From positions 2,037,501-2,101,500 of the forward strand of contig ML058466.1 in the NCBI GenBank assembly GCA_003013855.2: a DNA stretch of 64,000 nucleotides, in the 5' to 3' direction. The notes beneath the pieces were generated by a model. It made no database searches and was not told where the DNA came from. It saw only the letters and a program-made list of their open reading frames with translations. This document shows positions 10,510 through 22,009 of this stretch, piece by piece (within the stretch, counting starts at the first letter, position 1; every line of letters starts with the position of its first letter). This DNA is from Liriodendron chinense (taxonomy: Eukaryota; Streptophyta; Magnoliopsida; Magnoliales; Magnoliaceae). The translations under genes were made by a program, and so were the position numbers.

Positions 10510-12530
10510 TGTGAGACCCGAGACCTCGAATATCGGTTCGTACAACGGATAACCATTGACCGTAGGTCCATTGGCCTCGAGAATCTTGTGGCTTGATCGT
10601 AGTGTTGTTCCGTTATCGAGCCGTAAGCCGCCTCTCAACCCGATGTCCGAATTTTAATATACGGACTTAAAGTTAAACAATCTGAGAAATGACAACTATG
10701 TCCTTATTTTATCTGGAGGTCGGTCATCACCAAAATTGCAAATCCGTTAGGTCCATGACCTAGCTGTTGCGATGGTAGTTGAGTTACGGAACTACTGGCA
10801 AAAAGGGCACATCAATACGACACTCGGATTGTAAGTTATAAATAGAAATGCGCATGTATATTTTGATAAAATTCATGAAATAACTCAAATAACCTCGACT
10901 TTTTTCTAAATCTTTGGAAGACTTTATTTCAAATCACCTAAATAACCTTTTTTCTATTACCACCATAAGCTTAAATTTCAAAAAAATTTACAAACCCCCA
11001 CTCTTTCTAGACAAAAGGCCATTTTAAACTTGTTTTCAAGTCCGGAGACATAAAATCCTAAACTCATTTCCAGCACTCTTCTTCCTGCCCTTCTCTTTCT
11101 AAATCCCTCCTCAAGTAGAGACACTCTTCTTTGTCCAATAGAAATCCCAAAAATCTTGTCGTGCACTTATCTCTTTGCGTCATAAGAAGCCTAAAGCAAG
11201 TAAAGGCTAAGAAGTAAGCTTAAACTTGTAAAGGAAGAAGTTGAGGAAAGAAGAGGAAGAAGAAAAGATAGTATGAGCCAAGTTTTGATTGGTTGGTGCC
11301 ACACCGAGTTTGAAATTCAATCTTCCGATTGTCACAGGTGAGTGCAGATTATGGCACCCGATAATAATAAGGGTTGCGGTGATTGTAAATCCAATTGAAT
11401 ATCCATTTATATGATTTGAGTTGGACACCACACCGGAAATGCATATTTCGACAAGACATGATTAGAGGGTACTTGGGTAAAAGTCCCTAAACTCCGATTG
11501 GTACCATTGGGAGCAGCCAATGCCTAGACCAGGTGGAAGAACAAAGCGTTGGAATGCTGAAATATCAAAGTAGGCGATGACTCCCACCAGCGCTTGTTGA
11601 TTGGTTGAGGGGTTTGACCTGACCTTCTTATAGGCAAGCAAAGATAGGTTGTGTGTGACGAGCTCGTAAATTCATCTACTATCGTTTTACCAAGCGATTT
11701 ACGACTTCTCGCTATTAGGCAGATAGTGAGGTTCAATGCAAGTGGGTTAGACTAGTTCGGCCCGTAAACTATATAGTCCCACCTCTGTAGTTGACCACAG
11801 TGGTAAGGCCTGTGCAAGTGGGTAGCAATCATATGCGAGTCTCACCTCTGTACTAGACCCCAGTGATCCAGTTGAGAAATGTGGAAAGCTGTGGAAATGT
11901 TGAAAGATTTATGTATGTCACAAGTGGGTAATAGTCCCACCTCTGTAACAGGAATTGATGTGATTAGAAATGATATTGAAAATGTAAAGTGGCACAATAT
12001 GTTGCATCTTTATTTTACTGTTTATTAGCCCAGAAGGCCTGTGCATGATATGAGCATGACATGAAGCATATGCATTTTCACTACACACACGCACTCACTG
12101 GGCTTAGTAGCTCAAGGCTTCCTTCTTTCTTTCTTTTTTTATAGGTGAGAGTAGAGAGTTGCAGGAGTAGAGGTCGCAAATTCCAGTTGTCCTTTTTGTT
12201 TTGTACATATCAGTGTATAAATATATATTTTTTTGCATTACCATGTAAATGTACATCAGGTATAGTAGATGTGACATGGTTTATGTGTTGGCTTTCCTTG
12301 GGTGTGCTCAGTTGTACATAGTTACACATGTTGAATATGATGCAAGTTCTAAAAAATAATAAATGTTTATCGTCTTTACTTTTAGAAATCCTCCTTATGG
12401 AGCCCTACTTGTGGGACTTAGAATGTGGTAGTAACTGGAAGTCCTAAAATCGGAGTTCTATGAATGCTGTCAGCCTAAATTTGGTGTATAGTAACCATGG
12501 GTTACCGACACTAGATTTAGGGGCGTGACA
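10510..12530 (+). mobile_element. Tekay/Del-like Gypsy solo LTR (2.02 kb)
   Basis: It starts TGTGAGACCCGAGACC and ends GGGGCGTGACA with 5-bp TSD CATTC (10505-10509, 12531-12535). No internal coding domain, PBS or second LTR was found. It holds three diverged copies of an AAGTGGGT...TCCCACCTCTGTA block (about 11745-11955). It shares its terminal TGACA and the AAATCCTCCTTRTGG block with the LTR at 3877-8331. Confidence 0.85.
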
Positions 12531-12535
12531 CATTC

Positions 12536-14400
12536 TTTGAAGATCATCCTTTTTTTCTCTACCAAGTCTAATCCTCTAGATTTGGTTGCCCCACATGCTC
12601 CTTTACCTATGCATGTAGTTAGTGACCAGTCTGTTCCTTCTCCTGAGGCACCTAAGCAGATTCTCACCTATGTTCGTAGAAAGTCAAGACAACCAGCAAT
12701 GCACCCAGTAGCTCCTCTTCCTACATTTTATTCATCCATCCTCTCATGTTGCTTCCCGTACCCGTAGCCATCATCAAACCTTACATCATATTTCTGATTA
12801 TGTTTCTTATGATGTTCTCTCCTACATATCATGCTTTCTTTGCTGCCATCTCTTCCTCCCATATTCCCAAATCAGTTGTTGAGGCACTTGCAGATCCTGC
12901 ATGAAAGCAAGCAATGTAGGAAAAAATGGTTGCCCTTATAAGAATGGCATGTGGGATCTTGTTTCCTTACCTACGGGTAAGCACACCATGGGGTGCAAGT
13001 GGGTGTATTCTATCAAGTATCGGGTTAATGGATCTATTGAATGTTACAAGGCGTGTCTAGTTCCTAAAGAGTACACGCAGAATTATGGTGTTGCTTATAA
13101 TGAGACCTTCTCTCCTATGGCCAAATTAAACTCAATTCGCCTGATCATCTCCTTAGCAGCCAATCTTTTCTAGCCATTATATCAACTGGATGTTATGAAT
13201 AACTTCCTTCGTGGGGATCTAACTGAAGAAGTTTATACGGATCTTCCCCTTGTGTTTTAGCTTAAGGGGGAGACCAAGAAAATGTGTAAGTTGAAAAAGG
13301 CTCTTTATGGCCTCAAACAATCTCCAAGACCGTGATTTGCCTAGTTCAGTTCTGCAGTTCTCTCATTTGGCTTTAGGCGATGCCAGTCGGATCATGTTGT
13401 GTTTATTCGCACTCGGCAAGAGAGTTTAACCATTATACTCGTTTATGTGGATGATATAATCAACACTGGAGATGATTTGGACTTTATAACATATGTCAAA
13501 TAGATGCTGAGCAAGGAATTTGAAATTAAGGACATTGGTCCTCTTCGATACTTTAGGGATTGAAATTGCCCGTTCATCCAAGGGTATATTTATATCTCAG
13601 AGAAAATACACTCTAGACTTGCTCAATGAGACTGGTAAGCCTGGTTCTCACCCTGCCTCATTTCCTATGAATTAAAAGCATTCTTTACATCAATCTGAGG
13701 GTGTTAGTCTGACAGACCCTGACAAGTATTAAAGATAGGTTGGGAAGCCGATCTACTTAACTATTACAAGGCCAAAGATCACTTAGGCTATGAGTGTTGT
13801 TAGTAGGTTCATGCATTCGTTGAAATCGTCACATCTTGATGTTGTGTACCGTATATTGAGATACTTGAAATCTTATCCAGTACGCGGTATTCTCTATGCT
13901 AATCAAGGACATGTTCATATTACTGGATATTCTAATGTTGACTGGACAGGGTGTCCAACTGACAGAAAGTCAACTTTTGACTATTATACCTTTGTTGGAG
14001 GTAATTTGGTGACTTGGAGAATTAAAAAACAGCCAGTGGTGTCTAGATCCAATACAGAAGTAGAATATCGAGTTAAAGCTTAGGGAACTTGTGAGATTCT
14101 ATGGTTGAGATCTATTCTGGTAGAGCTTGGTTTCCCTATCAACTCTGCTACTCCTCTTTACTGTGATAACCAAGCTGCCATCCACATTGCATCTGATTCA
14201 GTCTTCCATGAAAGGACGAAACATATTGAGTAGATCTCCATTTCATTCGAGAGAAGATTTCCTCCAGAATGATGTGCACTCCGTTCGTCAAATCAACTAA
14301 GCAGTTAGCTGACATTTTTCAAAAAGGTGCTCAATTCTCCTTTGTTGCAAGAGATTTCGAGCAAGTTAGGTATGACAAATATTCATACACCAACTTGAGG
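12536..14400 (+). pseudogene. Copia copy 1 RT and RNase H remnant
   Basis: RT motifs are CKWVYSIKYRVNGS, YNETFSPMAKLNSIRLI, KALYGLKQSP and LVYVDDIINTGDD (near 13440). RNase H shows YSNVDWTGCPTDRKSTF, YCDNQAAIHIASD and KHIE. Many stops are present, and the RT frame shifts near 13560. The domain order and spacing match the sister copy at 33030-34550. Confidence 0.9.
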
Positions 14401-14405
14401 AGGAG

Positions 14406-14628
14406 TGTTGGAACATTTATTTGTTACGTAGGAGTTTAGCTGTACATATGCAAAGTAGGGACTTATGTAATTTTATATTTATTAGGGGGTTATGATGTAA
14501 TTTGTAAATAGGGGAAACCCTACATATAAACAGAATAAGAAAAAGAGGTGGCTCGCGTTTTTTAGCCCTCTCTCAACTTTTCCTCCTCTCTCATCTCTCT
14601 CTCTATCTACAACTTCTACAAAACTACA
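14406..14628 (+). repeat. 3' LTR of Copia copy 1
   Basis: A near copy of 2954-3171, preceded by the purine tract TTGAGGAGGAG and followed by the TSD TCCTA. Confidence 0.95.
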
Positions 14629-14633
14629 TCCTA

Positions 14634-14880
14634 CATACCTGTTATTTGAAAAGCTTTTCGTGTTCCCACAAGGGGATAAATCACTAGGTGAATATTACGC
14701 AAAACTCAAGGTAATGTGGGAGGACCTGAGTGTGTATCAACCTCTAACTAATGATCTTGAGAAACAATGTTAACAACATGAGAAGTTTGTATGGCCAAAT
14801 TCCTTGTCCAGTTTGAATGTTTTAAACATTGAGTGGATCTTCTTTGAAAAGTTTATAGCTAATTATTGTGGTTTATTTCA
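14634..14880 (+). pseudogene. Old Copia gag remnant, right half
   Basis: LLFEKLFVFPQGDKSLGEYY and KVMWEDLSVYQPLTNDLEK continue the gag that was cut at 2953. The frame is stopped near 14770 (LEKQC then stop) and fades after SLSSLNV. No later Copia domain of this host element follows, so it is truncated. Confidence 0.8.
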
Positions 14881-15228
14881 TGACCAGCCTCAAGGCAATA
14901 ATTTTGAATTATGTCTTTAGGTTCCGATGTGAACTAAGGTCATTATTTACCATTGACACTGGAAAAATCCATTTTCAAGCCAAGACCGACTTCATGCCAA
15001 TGAATGAAAGGTCAAACAGACTCAGAATGAAGCAAACTAGGACTCGTTGGTTTATTTCATGACCAGCCTCGAGGCAATAATTTTGAATTGCCTTTTAGGT
15101 TCCCATGTGAACTAAGGTCATTGTTTACTGTTGACACCGGAATATCCATTTCCGAGTTAGGACTAACTTCAAAACAATGAATGAAAGGTCAAACGGACTT
15201 ATAACGACGCAAACCAGGACTTGTCGGA
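14870..15228 (+). repeat. Two-copy tandem duplication, unit about 179 bp
   Basis: The block starting GGTTTATTTCATGACCAGCC at 14870 recurs at 15049 with scattered differences, both ending in ATGAATGAAAGGTCAAAC and AGGACT. No coding meaning was recognised. Confidence 0.9.
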
Positions 15229-15970
15229 AAGGTCATCAAAAATACTTTCCTGATGACCCAGAGTCGTCTCATTCTAAGGTTGGACGAGCCAAACATGAGC
15301 AAGGGTTCAAGACTGTGCAGTTTCAAACACCATCCAAGGACAGAATTCTCTACTCAGAGAGAAGCGAATGAAGCCAAAACTCCCGACTATGGAGCAGAGC
15401 TGGGAAGTATTACCTAAGGGGTTGAAAAAGTCATCTAAATACCTTTCCAAAAATCCCAAGACCAGCTCAATCAGAGCTATATTGAAGAAGTTACGACTTC
15501 ATCCTCTCAAGCGTGCGAACTTGGTTGAAGACTTAAAGGGCCTCGCAACCAATCATCACTTTCTAACCACTTTTGGTGGGTCATCTGAGGCTCCAATGGC
15601 CCTCATTCCAGGCTAGTCTGATAGCCCTTCCAATTATCATTCCAACAGTCTTGGAATCAGCCTGATCAAATCTATAACAAAGGAGATAAAACCATTTTAC
15701 TAAAGTAGTGTGTTGCTGAAATCTGATTTAACTCCTAATTAACCAACGGGTGTGGTTGCAGTTAAGGAACAACATGTTCATAGGACGAGTGGCAAGACGA
15801 AGAAGGGTAGAATTAAAAATGAATGCATTTTAGGGAACTCAAGAGTAGCACCATTGGATGGTAAGATGTAGGAAAGTAGACTCAAATGGTTTGACCATGT
15901 GCAATAGAGACCAATAACTGCAGCGATTAGGAGTGAGTTGGTTCAAGTTTGAAAGAATGAATGGAGAAAT

Positions 15971-15972
<2 letters not shown>
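15229..15972. other. Intron stretch without recognised gene
   Basis: The plus frames at 15177-15371 and 15368-15616 are open but match no family I know and lack a domain. The sequence is probably decayed transposon or plain intron. Confidence 0.5.

Positions 15973-15973
<1 letters not shown>

Positions 15974-16032
<59 letters not shown>
15974..16032 (+). repeat. (GA)n microsatellite
   Basis: A pure GA run of about 29 repeats. Confidence 0.98.
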
Positions 16033-16034
<2 letters not shown>

Positions 16035-16266
16035 TTCAACGTACACCCTTTCCTTCCTTGAACCTTTATTCGTAATCTTACTTTCACCCTAATTCCAATT
16101 AGATTAAAATTAGAAGACTGAAAGAGATAGAAGCTAAACATGATTAGAAAACCTAAGCCTAATCTCCTCATACAGTACATAGTAGGTGAATAAGGATTTG
16201 TGTGCACCATCAGTGTTGTGTACTCCTCAAGTGTACACAAATATGTGTGCACACTAACAAAGTTAT

Positions 16267-16456
16267 GATAGTTTCCATGGAGAACCTCACGCACAAGACC
16301 TCATGAGTAAAAAACGGGCCGGATCTCAATGATGGGTTCGGACACAAAGGAGAGAGGGGATCTCTAGCTCTGATACCATGATAGTTTCCATAGAGAAACC
16401 CTTTAACCTTGGGCTCATATGAGGTCTTTTGCGTGAGGTTCTCCATGTAAACTATC
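16267..16456. repeat. Inverted repeat (hairpin, about 42-bp arms)
   Basis: The arm GATAGTTTCCATGGAGAACC...ACCTCATGAG (16267-16307) is the reverse complement, with few mismatches, of 16414-16456. The loop of about 106 bp contains CTCTGATACCATGATAG (16364 on). Read on the minus strand that is ATCATGGTATCAGAG, a typical tRNA-Met primer-binding word next to a possible LTR end. It may be a foldback element or the remnant of a small LTR element. Confidence 0.8.
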
Positions 16457-16660
16457 AAGTTAAAGGCTCTAAAAGGGCTACAGGAAGGCCTAGAAGGGTG
16501 TGGGTGGAGGTCATAAGAAAAAATCTGATGACCTATGATTTAACTGAGGATATGGTCCTTGGTAGGGTGGAACGTTGGAACAACATTCGTGTAGCCAACC
16601 CTAAATAGTTGGGATAAGGCTTTGATGATGATGACCACGATGACCACGATGATGATGATT
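16457..16660 (+). mobile_element. RTE-clade LINE 3' end fragment
   Basis: The plus frame reads VKGSKRATGRPRRVWVEVIR and then LTEDMVLGRVERWNNIRVA, ending NPK, stop. This is the C-terminal end of plant RTE ORF2 (RGRPR.TW.EV..KD). It is followed by AGTTGGGATAAGGCTTT and a GATGATGATGACC tail, the usual RTE terminus with short repeats. Only the last about 60 codons remain, as expected for 5' truncation. Confidence 0.75.
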
Positions 16661-16985
16661 TCCGCATTCATAAGATATTTTGAAAGAGCTTCCATGCATA
16701 TTATAAGGAAGAAAGGTGACATAGGGTCACCCTGTCTATGTCCTCTCTTCGCTCTAATGAATCCTATTAGGCTACCATTAATTAAGATTGAGTGGGAAGG
16801 AGTTGTAACACATTCCGTGATTTTGTGCATCATTTCATTTGCCTTTTTTGTTCAACATGCTATCCTCCATTTCAAGGAGGGGTTTAAGATTTTGATTATC
16901 TCGTCTTTCCTTCGCGACATTAAGGGGGAAAGGGTCATGTTGGACAATCTGTTGAATGTGGTCTAGCTGGTTCTTGCATTCCCGA
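16655..16985 (-). mobile_element. L1-type LINE ORF2 fragment
   Basis: On the minus strand ITECVTTPSHSILINGS, GFIRAKRGHRQGDPMSPFF and ICMEALSKYL are the L1 reverse transcriptase segment around the RQGDPLSP motif. Upstream LDHIQQIVQHDPF belongs to the region before RT. The part between them is missing, so the copy has an internal deletion. It abuts the RTE tail on the opposite strand. Confidence 0.85.
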
Positions 16986-17044
16986 CTTGGTTATTCACAC
17001 TTGGCTTCTTTTTTTTAATCCGGCTCTAACGTAGGGGCATTTTT

Positions 17045-17160
17045 ACACTGGGCTCGAGTGGGGTGGCTTGTGTGAAGTGGGAGCACACTTGGGGTGGGTG
17101 ACCCATGTGAGGTAGGTGGCTCGTGTGAGGCGGGACCCATGTGAAGTGGGGCCCACAAGG
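17045..17160 (+). repeat. GTG-rich minisatellite
   Basis: Irregular repeats of about 20-25 bp built on GTGGCTYGTGTGA and GACCCATGTGARGTRGG. Confidence 0.7.
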
Positions 17161-17435
17161 GGGGTTCGGTTGAGGGCTTAACTTGTGCTATGAGATAAAG
17201 GGATTGATTTGCCATGCTCTATCAGAGCGAGCTTTTAAAGCAAGTGGTTAGTTGTACTGTGTTAAGCTCCTTAGGGCATGTAACCTATCTTCAGCAAAGA
17301 TATGACAACAAACACAAGAGATCCTCTTCAACAGTTTATATATAAAAGGGGAAAAAAATCCTAGCAATTAGCACCAGAAGTTGAAGTATCTGAATGGAAC
17401 TCTTATTGGTTCCACATTAACTTCAATTTTAAGGA

Positions 17436-17495
17436 GAAATAAGAGAGGGACCAAGCAATCCTGGCGAAATAGGAGAGGGACCAAGCAATCCTGGC
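17436..17495 (+). repeat. Two-copy 30-bp tandem duplication
   Basis: GAAATARGAGAGGGACC followed by AAGCAATCCTGGC occurs twice in a row with one difference. Confidence 0.95.
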
Positions 17496-19146
17496 TTCAA
17501 CAATTGCCCAAAGGAATTTCAAAGTCTTGTAATAAATAGGCTATTGGTGATGTAGGAAGAGTGAAACTAACCCAGGATGAATGAGGTGAGATCAAAATAC
17601 ATGATAACTAGGCAACGAACAAATAAATTCAAGCAAATCGACACCATAAAATAAGAAATTCAGATTAACTACTAGATGGTCCTAGGTTAATCACATACAC
17701 GGTGCATGACAATATGAAATATCTCAAGAATGAGCCACATAGAAGATAGAATTTTCAATCTAGTATAGGTAATGCCACACATCCAAGCAAATAACAATGG
17801 TACCACTAAAATTCAAATTTGGGGGAAAAAGGGTTTTGGTTCAAATCAGAATTTCCTATGGGGATTTTGGGTTCTGGAATTGGGATTTTGGGTATTTTAG
17901 GGTTAGGGTTTAAGAAATTGAAAATTATGATTTTAGGTATTATGGTTAGGGATTTAAGGTTGGGGTTTTAGGGATTTAAGGCCATGAGAAGGCTGAAATT
18001 CGGATTTGGGTAAAAGAGGGTAGTCGGATTTGAGAATTGGCATGGGATTATGTTAGGTTTGATGGATTCGGATGGAAAAAGGGTAAGGTTTTAGGGAAAA
18101 ATGAATTTTAAGGTCACGCGGGCCTATGCCGAATGAAAACGGTTTAAGAATTGAGGGTTTTGTTTGGTTGAATGGGGAAGAAGAAGAAAAGATGGGAGAT
18201 TGTACATTTTAGGAGAGGGGTTGAAGAAGAAAGAAGAAGGACGTTTTGTGTACCTTGAGTGGAGAAGGAGAGGAGAAGTTGTAGAATCCACCACCAAACT
18301 AGATGTTACCCTTCCACAATGTGATTGAAAGGGAGGGTTTTCTTACAAACCATAAAAGAAAGATGAAGAAGAAAACTCCCTCAAGGAAGGAAGCCCATTT
18401 TCTCTTGCTTTGCTCAAACTTACCATAGGGTTGGACATTCCTCCCTTAGCTTTTTATAATAAAACTTTGAAGAAATTACAAGTATGCCCTTACTTAAAGT
18501 TCAATGCGCCATACTCAAAACTAGACATCCAAATCAACTAAAAGTAATACAAACCGTCCAATAAATCCTAAAAATAGCATAAAAGAAAAGAAAAAGAAAA
18601 ATCAAGGGGCCCAGGTCTCGAAGTTCTAATGGCCTGATGAAGATGATCCAACGGTCCGACGGACCCAAAACTAAAAACATATGGCTAGGAACTCCTAAAA
18701 AGCAGCCCACATGTATCATCCCAGTGTGGGGTCTTCCTGATGCGCGTCCAATGAATGTGGGGTCTTCAAGTTGGCACGGCAAGCCCCACCTGGAAGTCGT
18801 CTCCTATCCATAGAAAGTCGTGTTGATGTCGGTGGTTGCCTCTGTCTTTGGTACACTCGAGTAGGCCCTCTGATGTCCCCATCAATTAGTAAGGACTCTG
18901 ACCAATTGGGATTCAATCCTTGCTTGACCTGCACTCGAATTTTGACTAGGTGGATTATGACCAGCCAAACTAGCTTAGTCAATACATCTGTTACACTCCT
19001 CCATGTGAACCAATTTTGGGAAGGATTCACCTCTTTTTTTCTTCCATGAAAATGACGTAGTTGAAATCCACAGTTGTGATCCATTGACCATTCAAATTAC
19101 TTCATCACAATGATAAATTATCTCTAAGGAATTTTGGCTCGGTTGA

Positions 19147-19237
19147 GCCATATCTTCCTTGAATCCATAACCGTAATGCCCAGTCTTGCCATATCTTCCT
19201 TGAATCCATAACCGTAATGCCCAGTCATGCCATATCC
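19147..19237 (+). repeat. 41-bp tandem duplication
   Basis: The unit GCCATATCTTCCTTGAATCC...GCCCAGTC is present twice (19147 and 19188), with the first bases of a third at 19229. Confidence 0.95.
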
Positions 19238-19735
19238 AACAAGGGTAACTGGAGGGTCTGAAGGATCCAATTATTATAGACACTACTCTACTGTGTAACC
19301 AATACCTATAATTTTCCGTTGTGCAACTTACTCGGAAATATTTGACAAAAAATAAATATAGCAGCTCATTGAGACACCCCTTACCAATATCAAAACTTAA
19401 TCAATGGGTTGGGGTTTATCCTTATGGCTATTTGACATGTTAACTTGGAAGAAGGGACGAAATGTTGTGAGGAGGTTCAATCAGTTCAGCCAATCAGTGA
19501 TAGTAAAAAGCGACTTTTTGTATTTGCAGGAAAATAGTTTGAAGGCTCAAAACTAAAATTCTCAAAATCTAGCATGGAACATTTTTATTCTCACACCATC
19601 ATGACCTTCAAATGCAAATTTCTGATTGTAAGATATCAAAGGGATATTGTCCATTATTAAACTCCAATAACATTTGAAATTGAAAAAAAGAATATCTTCC
19701 TGTGACTATACAAAGTCAAAATGAAAGAATATTAC

Positions 19736-19854
19736 TTGTAATGACCACCAACAGGATTTGCAGCCGCCAACACAGAAGTTCGTGCTGATAAACTTGCTAC
19801 AAGCCCAGCCTTTGCAACCGAGACACACTGTTGTTCCATGGCTTCTAGTAAAGC
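19736..19854 (-). CDS. MCM8: MCM8 exon: sensor 1
   Basis: A 119-bp exon from acceptor TTAG to donor CAA|GTAATA. It reads [17 protein letters not shown], then [19 protein letters not shown] and ends with two bases of Asn. The AAANP asparagine is sensor 1 of the MCM ATPase. The downstream intron is 17.8 kb, and the last two bases join with the C that starts exon 1802-1931. Confidence 0.96.
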
Positions 19855-19942
19855 CTAAGATAATCCAAACTGACATTCAGTAAACCAAAAAGTCATAAAT
19901 CTCAAAAGCAGAATTATTTTATTTGTAGTCAGAAAATTATAC

Positions 19943-20013
19943 CTGATGTTCTGCAGACATTTTATCAAACTCATCAATACAGCATAATCCACGGTCTGCG
20001 AGTACCATAGCAC
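19943..20013 (-). CDS. MCM8: MCM8 exon: Walker B
   Basis: A 71-bp exon from acceptor AACAG to donor CAG|GTATAA. It reads AMVLADRGLCCIDEFDKM and SAEHQ. The CIDEFDKM sequence is the MCM-specific Walker B motif that activates water for ATP hydrolysis. It is too short to show as an open frame. Confidence 0.95.
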
Positions 20014-20214
20014 CTGTTTTGAATGTATACTAGGTTACCCATACAAATTACAAATATTAATTACCCATGCAGATTACAAATATTAAAATCCACACACGCA
20101 TGGAAAGCAATGACAGAGAAATCTATGAACGCTTTTTAAATGGTGTGGTTTCTCTTGTATCCTAGATATTATTCCTAATGTGGGAAAGTAGGCTCTATTT
20201 TTCATGTTTTATGA

Positions 20215-20620
20215 AAATACATGTTACAAGTTAAAGGATCTAATAGAAGGGCAAGAAAAGCTAAAAGTGACAGTGTAAACAAGAAAAACTAAAAAGTAAG
20301 TGAAAGTGAAATAAATTTTAGAAATGATGATGATGACGACAATGACGACAACAATGATGATGACGAAACAACGACAATGATGACGACGATGACGATGACA
20401 ACAATGATGACGATGACGATGACAACAATGATGACGATGACAAAGACAATGATGAAGGATGATGATGATGATGATGTCAACGATGAGGACGATGACGACG
20501 CGGATGATGATGTTGTTTTAGAAATTAGGTGACTGACAATTTTTGAACTTTGTCAAGCAATAATGAGATACGTTGAAGCAAAATAGCTAGGATGAGGCCA
20601 TGATGATGATGATGTGTTCC
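20215..20620 (+). repeat. Decayed RTE-like LINE end plus GAY trinucleotide repeat
   Basis: GTTAAAGGATCTAATAGAAG and the lysine/arginine-rich frame after it parallel the RTE end at 16457. It runs into about 190 bp of GATGAYGAC repeats (20321-20512). This lies in the 813-bp MCM8 intron between Walker A and Walker B exons and explains its length. The serine/valine frame on the minus strand here is a repeat artefact. Confidence 0.6.
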
Positions 20621-20826
20621 ATTGTTTAATGGCTGCTACATGGTTAAGTGATCAGACAAGGAACAGAGAACCAGAAAATTTCCATCTTTGTAACCTTAGA
20701 TAACCAAATTGGAGAACAAAGAAAAGGGAGAAAACACTAAGAGGAAGTGATATATGCCATCGCCTGAAATATCATAACTAAAAGGGAGACGAGAAAAGAA
20801 TTAAGTTTGTTAAGTGTTAAACATAC

Positions 20827-20979
20827 CAGCCTCAAAAGCATAATCATTTGTCATAGGATCCTTCACAACAGCTACCGTGAGGCCGGCATTTGTTGATGCA
20901 TTACCACAAATATAGATGCCTCGAGGAGAAACAGTTGCTGCTGCTTGCAATAGTTGGCTCTTACCCAACCCAGGATCAC
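20827..20979 (-). CDS. MCM8: MCM8 exon: Walker A
   Basis: A 153-bp exon from acceptor TTTGCAG to donor CTG|GTATGT. It reads GDPGLGKSQLLQAAATVS, PRGIYICGNASTNAG and VKDPMTNDYAFEAG. GDPGLGKSQ is the P-loop whose lysine binds ATP phosphates. The exon starts and ends in split codons that fit its neighbours (G|GT on both sides). Confidence 0.97.
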
Positions 20980-21151
20980 CTGCAAAAGCAACATTTAATA
21001 TTCATCAAACAAGCTATTTTATCCAAAATAGTTGAAGAAAACAAATGAATGAAAAATTCTAGTACAATCAAAATACTATAAACACAAAAACCAAAATAAC
21101 ACTAAGAAGTTCTACAATGATGGAAAACTAAGGAGCATAGCAGATATCTAC

Positions 21152-21247
21152 CAACGACGATGACATGGATATCTCCCCGTACAGGGACCTTGTTTGGATC
21201 CATTGAATACTTTTGCACACCTCCAAACAATGCTAATGTTATCCCGG
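21152..21247 (-). CDS. MCM8: MCM8 exon: LFGGV segment
   Basis: A 96-bp exon from acceptor AACAG to donor TTG|GTAGAT. It reads GITLALFGGVQKYSMD and VPVRGDIHVIVVG, the strand just before the P-loop. Its first two bases complete the Ala codon of GHELVKA begun 40 kb upstream in exon 61240-61503 (G|CC). Confidence 0.95.
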
Positions 21248-22009
21248 CTGTTGACATAAAAGAAAATTAGCATACTTGCTCAAAGCTCAATTCCAAACAA
21301 CCAGGAAGGCAAAAGCAATAGAGAAATAGTCAAGATGTGCATGCAACCTATTAGGTTATGCAAATGATCTGTAACAAACACATACTAATTTAAAATCGAT
21401 ATGCTGAAGTTGCCAGAATGACATGATAATTGAAAAAACTAACAAAATTCGGTATTGTGCTCTTTAATTGAATTGAAGCCATCCAAAAAGTCCATGGTTA
21501 CCGAACTTGAAATTGACCTAAATAGATAAGGATGAAATGATTATATTGTCTTCACAAAGAAAATACAATAGTATCTATACAAGCCCAAACAGAACTTGCC
21601 AGTTGTTTATTGCTATCGCTGGAATTTTCCAACTATTGAGCACTATCCATCAAAGTTGCAAAAAGTTCTTCTGTTACTTGACCATCTATGGAGTTCACTC
21701 AAAATTTGGCCAATTCGTGCAAGTTTCAAGTTCACTCAAAGAGTTCTACAACCTTGGATTAACTTTATGATATCAGGTAATCACCAAAATACACAAAAAA
21801 GATTGGAGTTGACCTCTAGCTAGAATCTCCATGCAATCTTTCTCTTTATGGTAACCAAGATCATATCACCATCATCCTTGTAGAGTAGGCAATTCAGTGT
21901 TCTTGAAGTAATCTAGTACAACTGTTGCTTCTAAAAGAGAGTTCTCTCTTTTATGAACAAAGATACATGTTAGATTCTTAAGAACAGTGATGGAAAGCCT
22001 AGTCAAAGT
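21248..22009. other. Start of acceptor side of the 40-kb MCM8 intron
   Basis: AT-rich intron with no recognised gene. The left boundary of the decayed Copia that follows could not be placed. Frames at 21537-21823 have no family match. Confidence 0.55.

Larger units (their letters stand above)
2954..14628 (+). mobile_element. Copia LTR retrotransposon, 5.2-kb family, copy 1 (with two nested solo LTRs)
   Basis: The element has 5' LTR 2954-3171, PBS at 3172 (TGGTATCAGAG, complementary to initiator Met tRNA), gag, protease, integrase, RT and RNase H in Copia order, a polypurine tract just before 14406 and 3' LTR 14406-14628. The target duplication is TCCTA (2949-2953 and 14629-14633). Two Gypsy solo LTRs are nested in it (3877-8331 and 10510-12530). 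Without them and their TSDs the element is 5189 bp, almost the same as its sister at 27856-34767. All domains carry stops and frameshifts, so it cannot move on its own proteins. By eye the two LTRs differ at about a dozen places, so the insertion is not recent. Confidence 0.95.
16986..19735. other. Intron stretch with short tandem repeats, no gene
   Basis: About 2.7 kb without recognised coding sequence. It holds a GTG-rich minisatellite (17045-17160), a two-copy 30-bp duplication (17436-17495), a GGGTTTTAGGG-like block (17820-17960) and a 41-bp duplication (19147-19237). A single AGGGTTAGGGTTT word near 17898 resembles plant telomere repeat but is too short to matter. Confidence 0.6.

Noticed and set aside
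17880..17960. Interstitial telomere repeat
   Set aside because: Only one AGGGTTAGGGTTT word inside irregular GGGTTTT sequence; no array.
18534..19084. Open frames of 80-120 residues on both strands
   Set aside because: No family resemblance and mutually exclusive; intronic.
20289..20480. Ser/Val/Ile-rich 63-residue frame
   Set aside because: Product of the GAY trinucleotide repeat.
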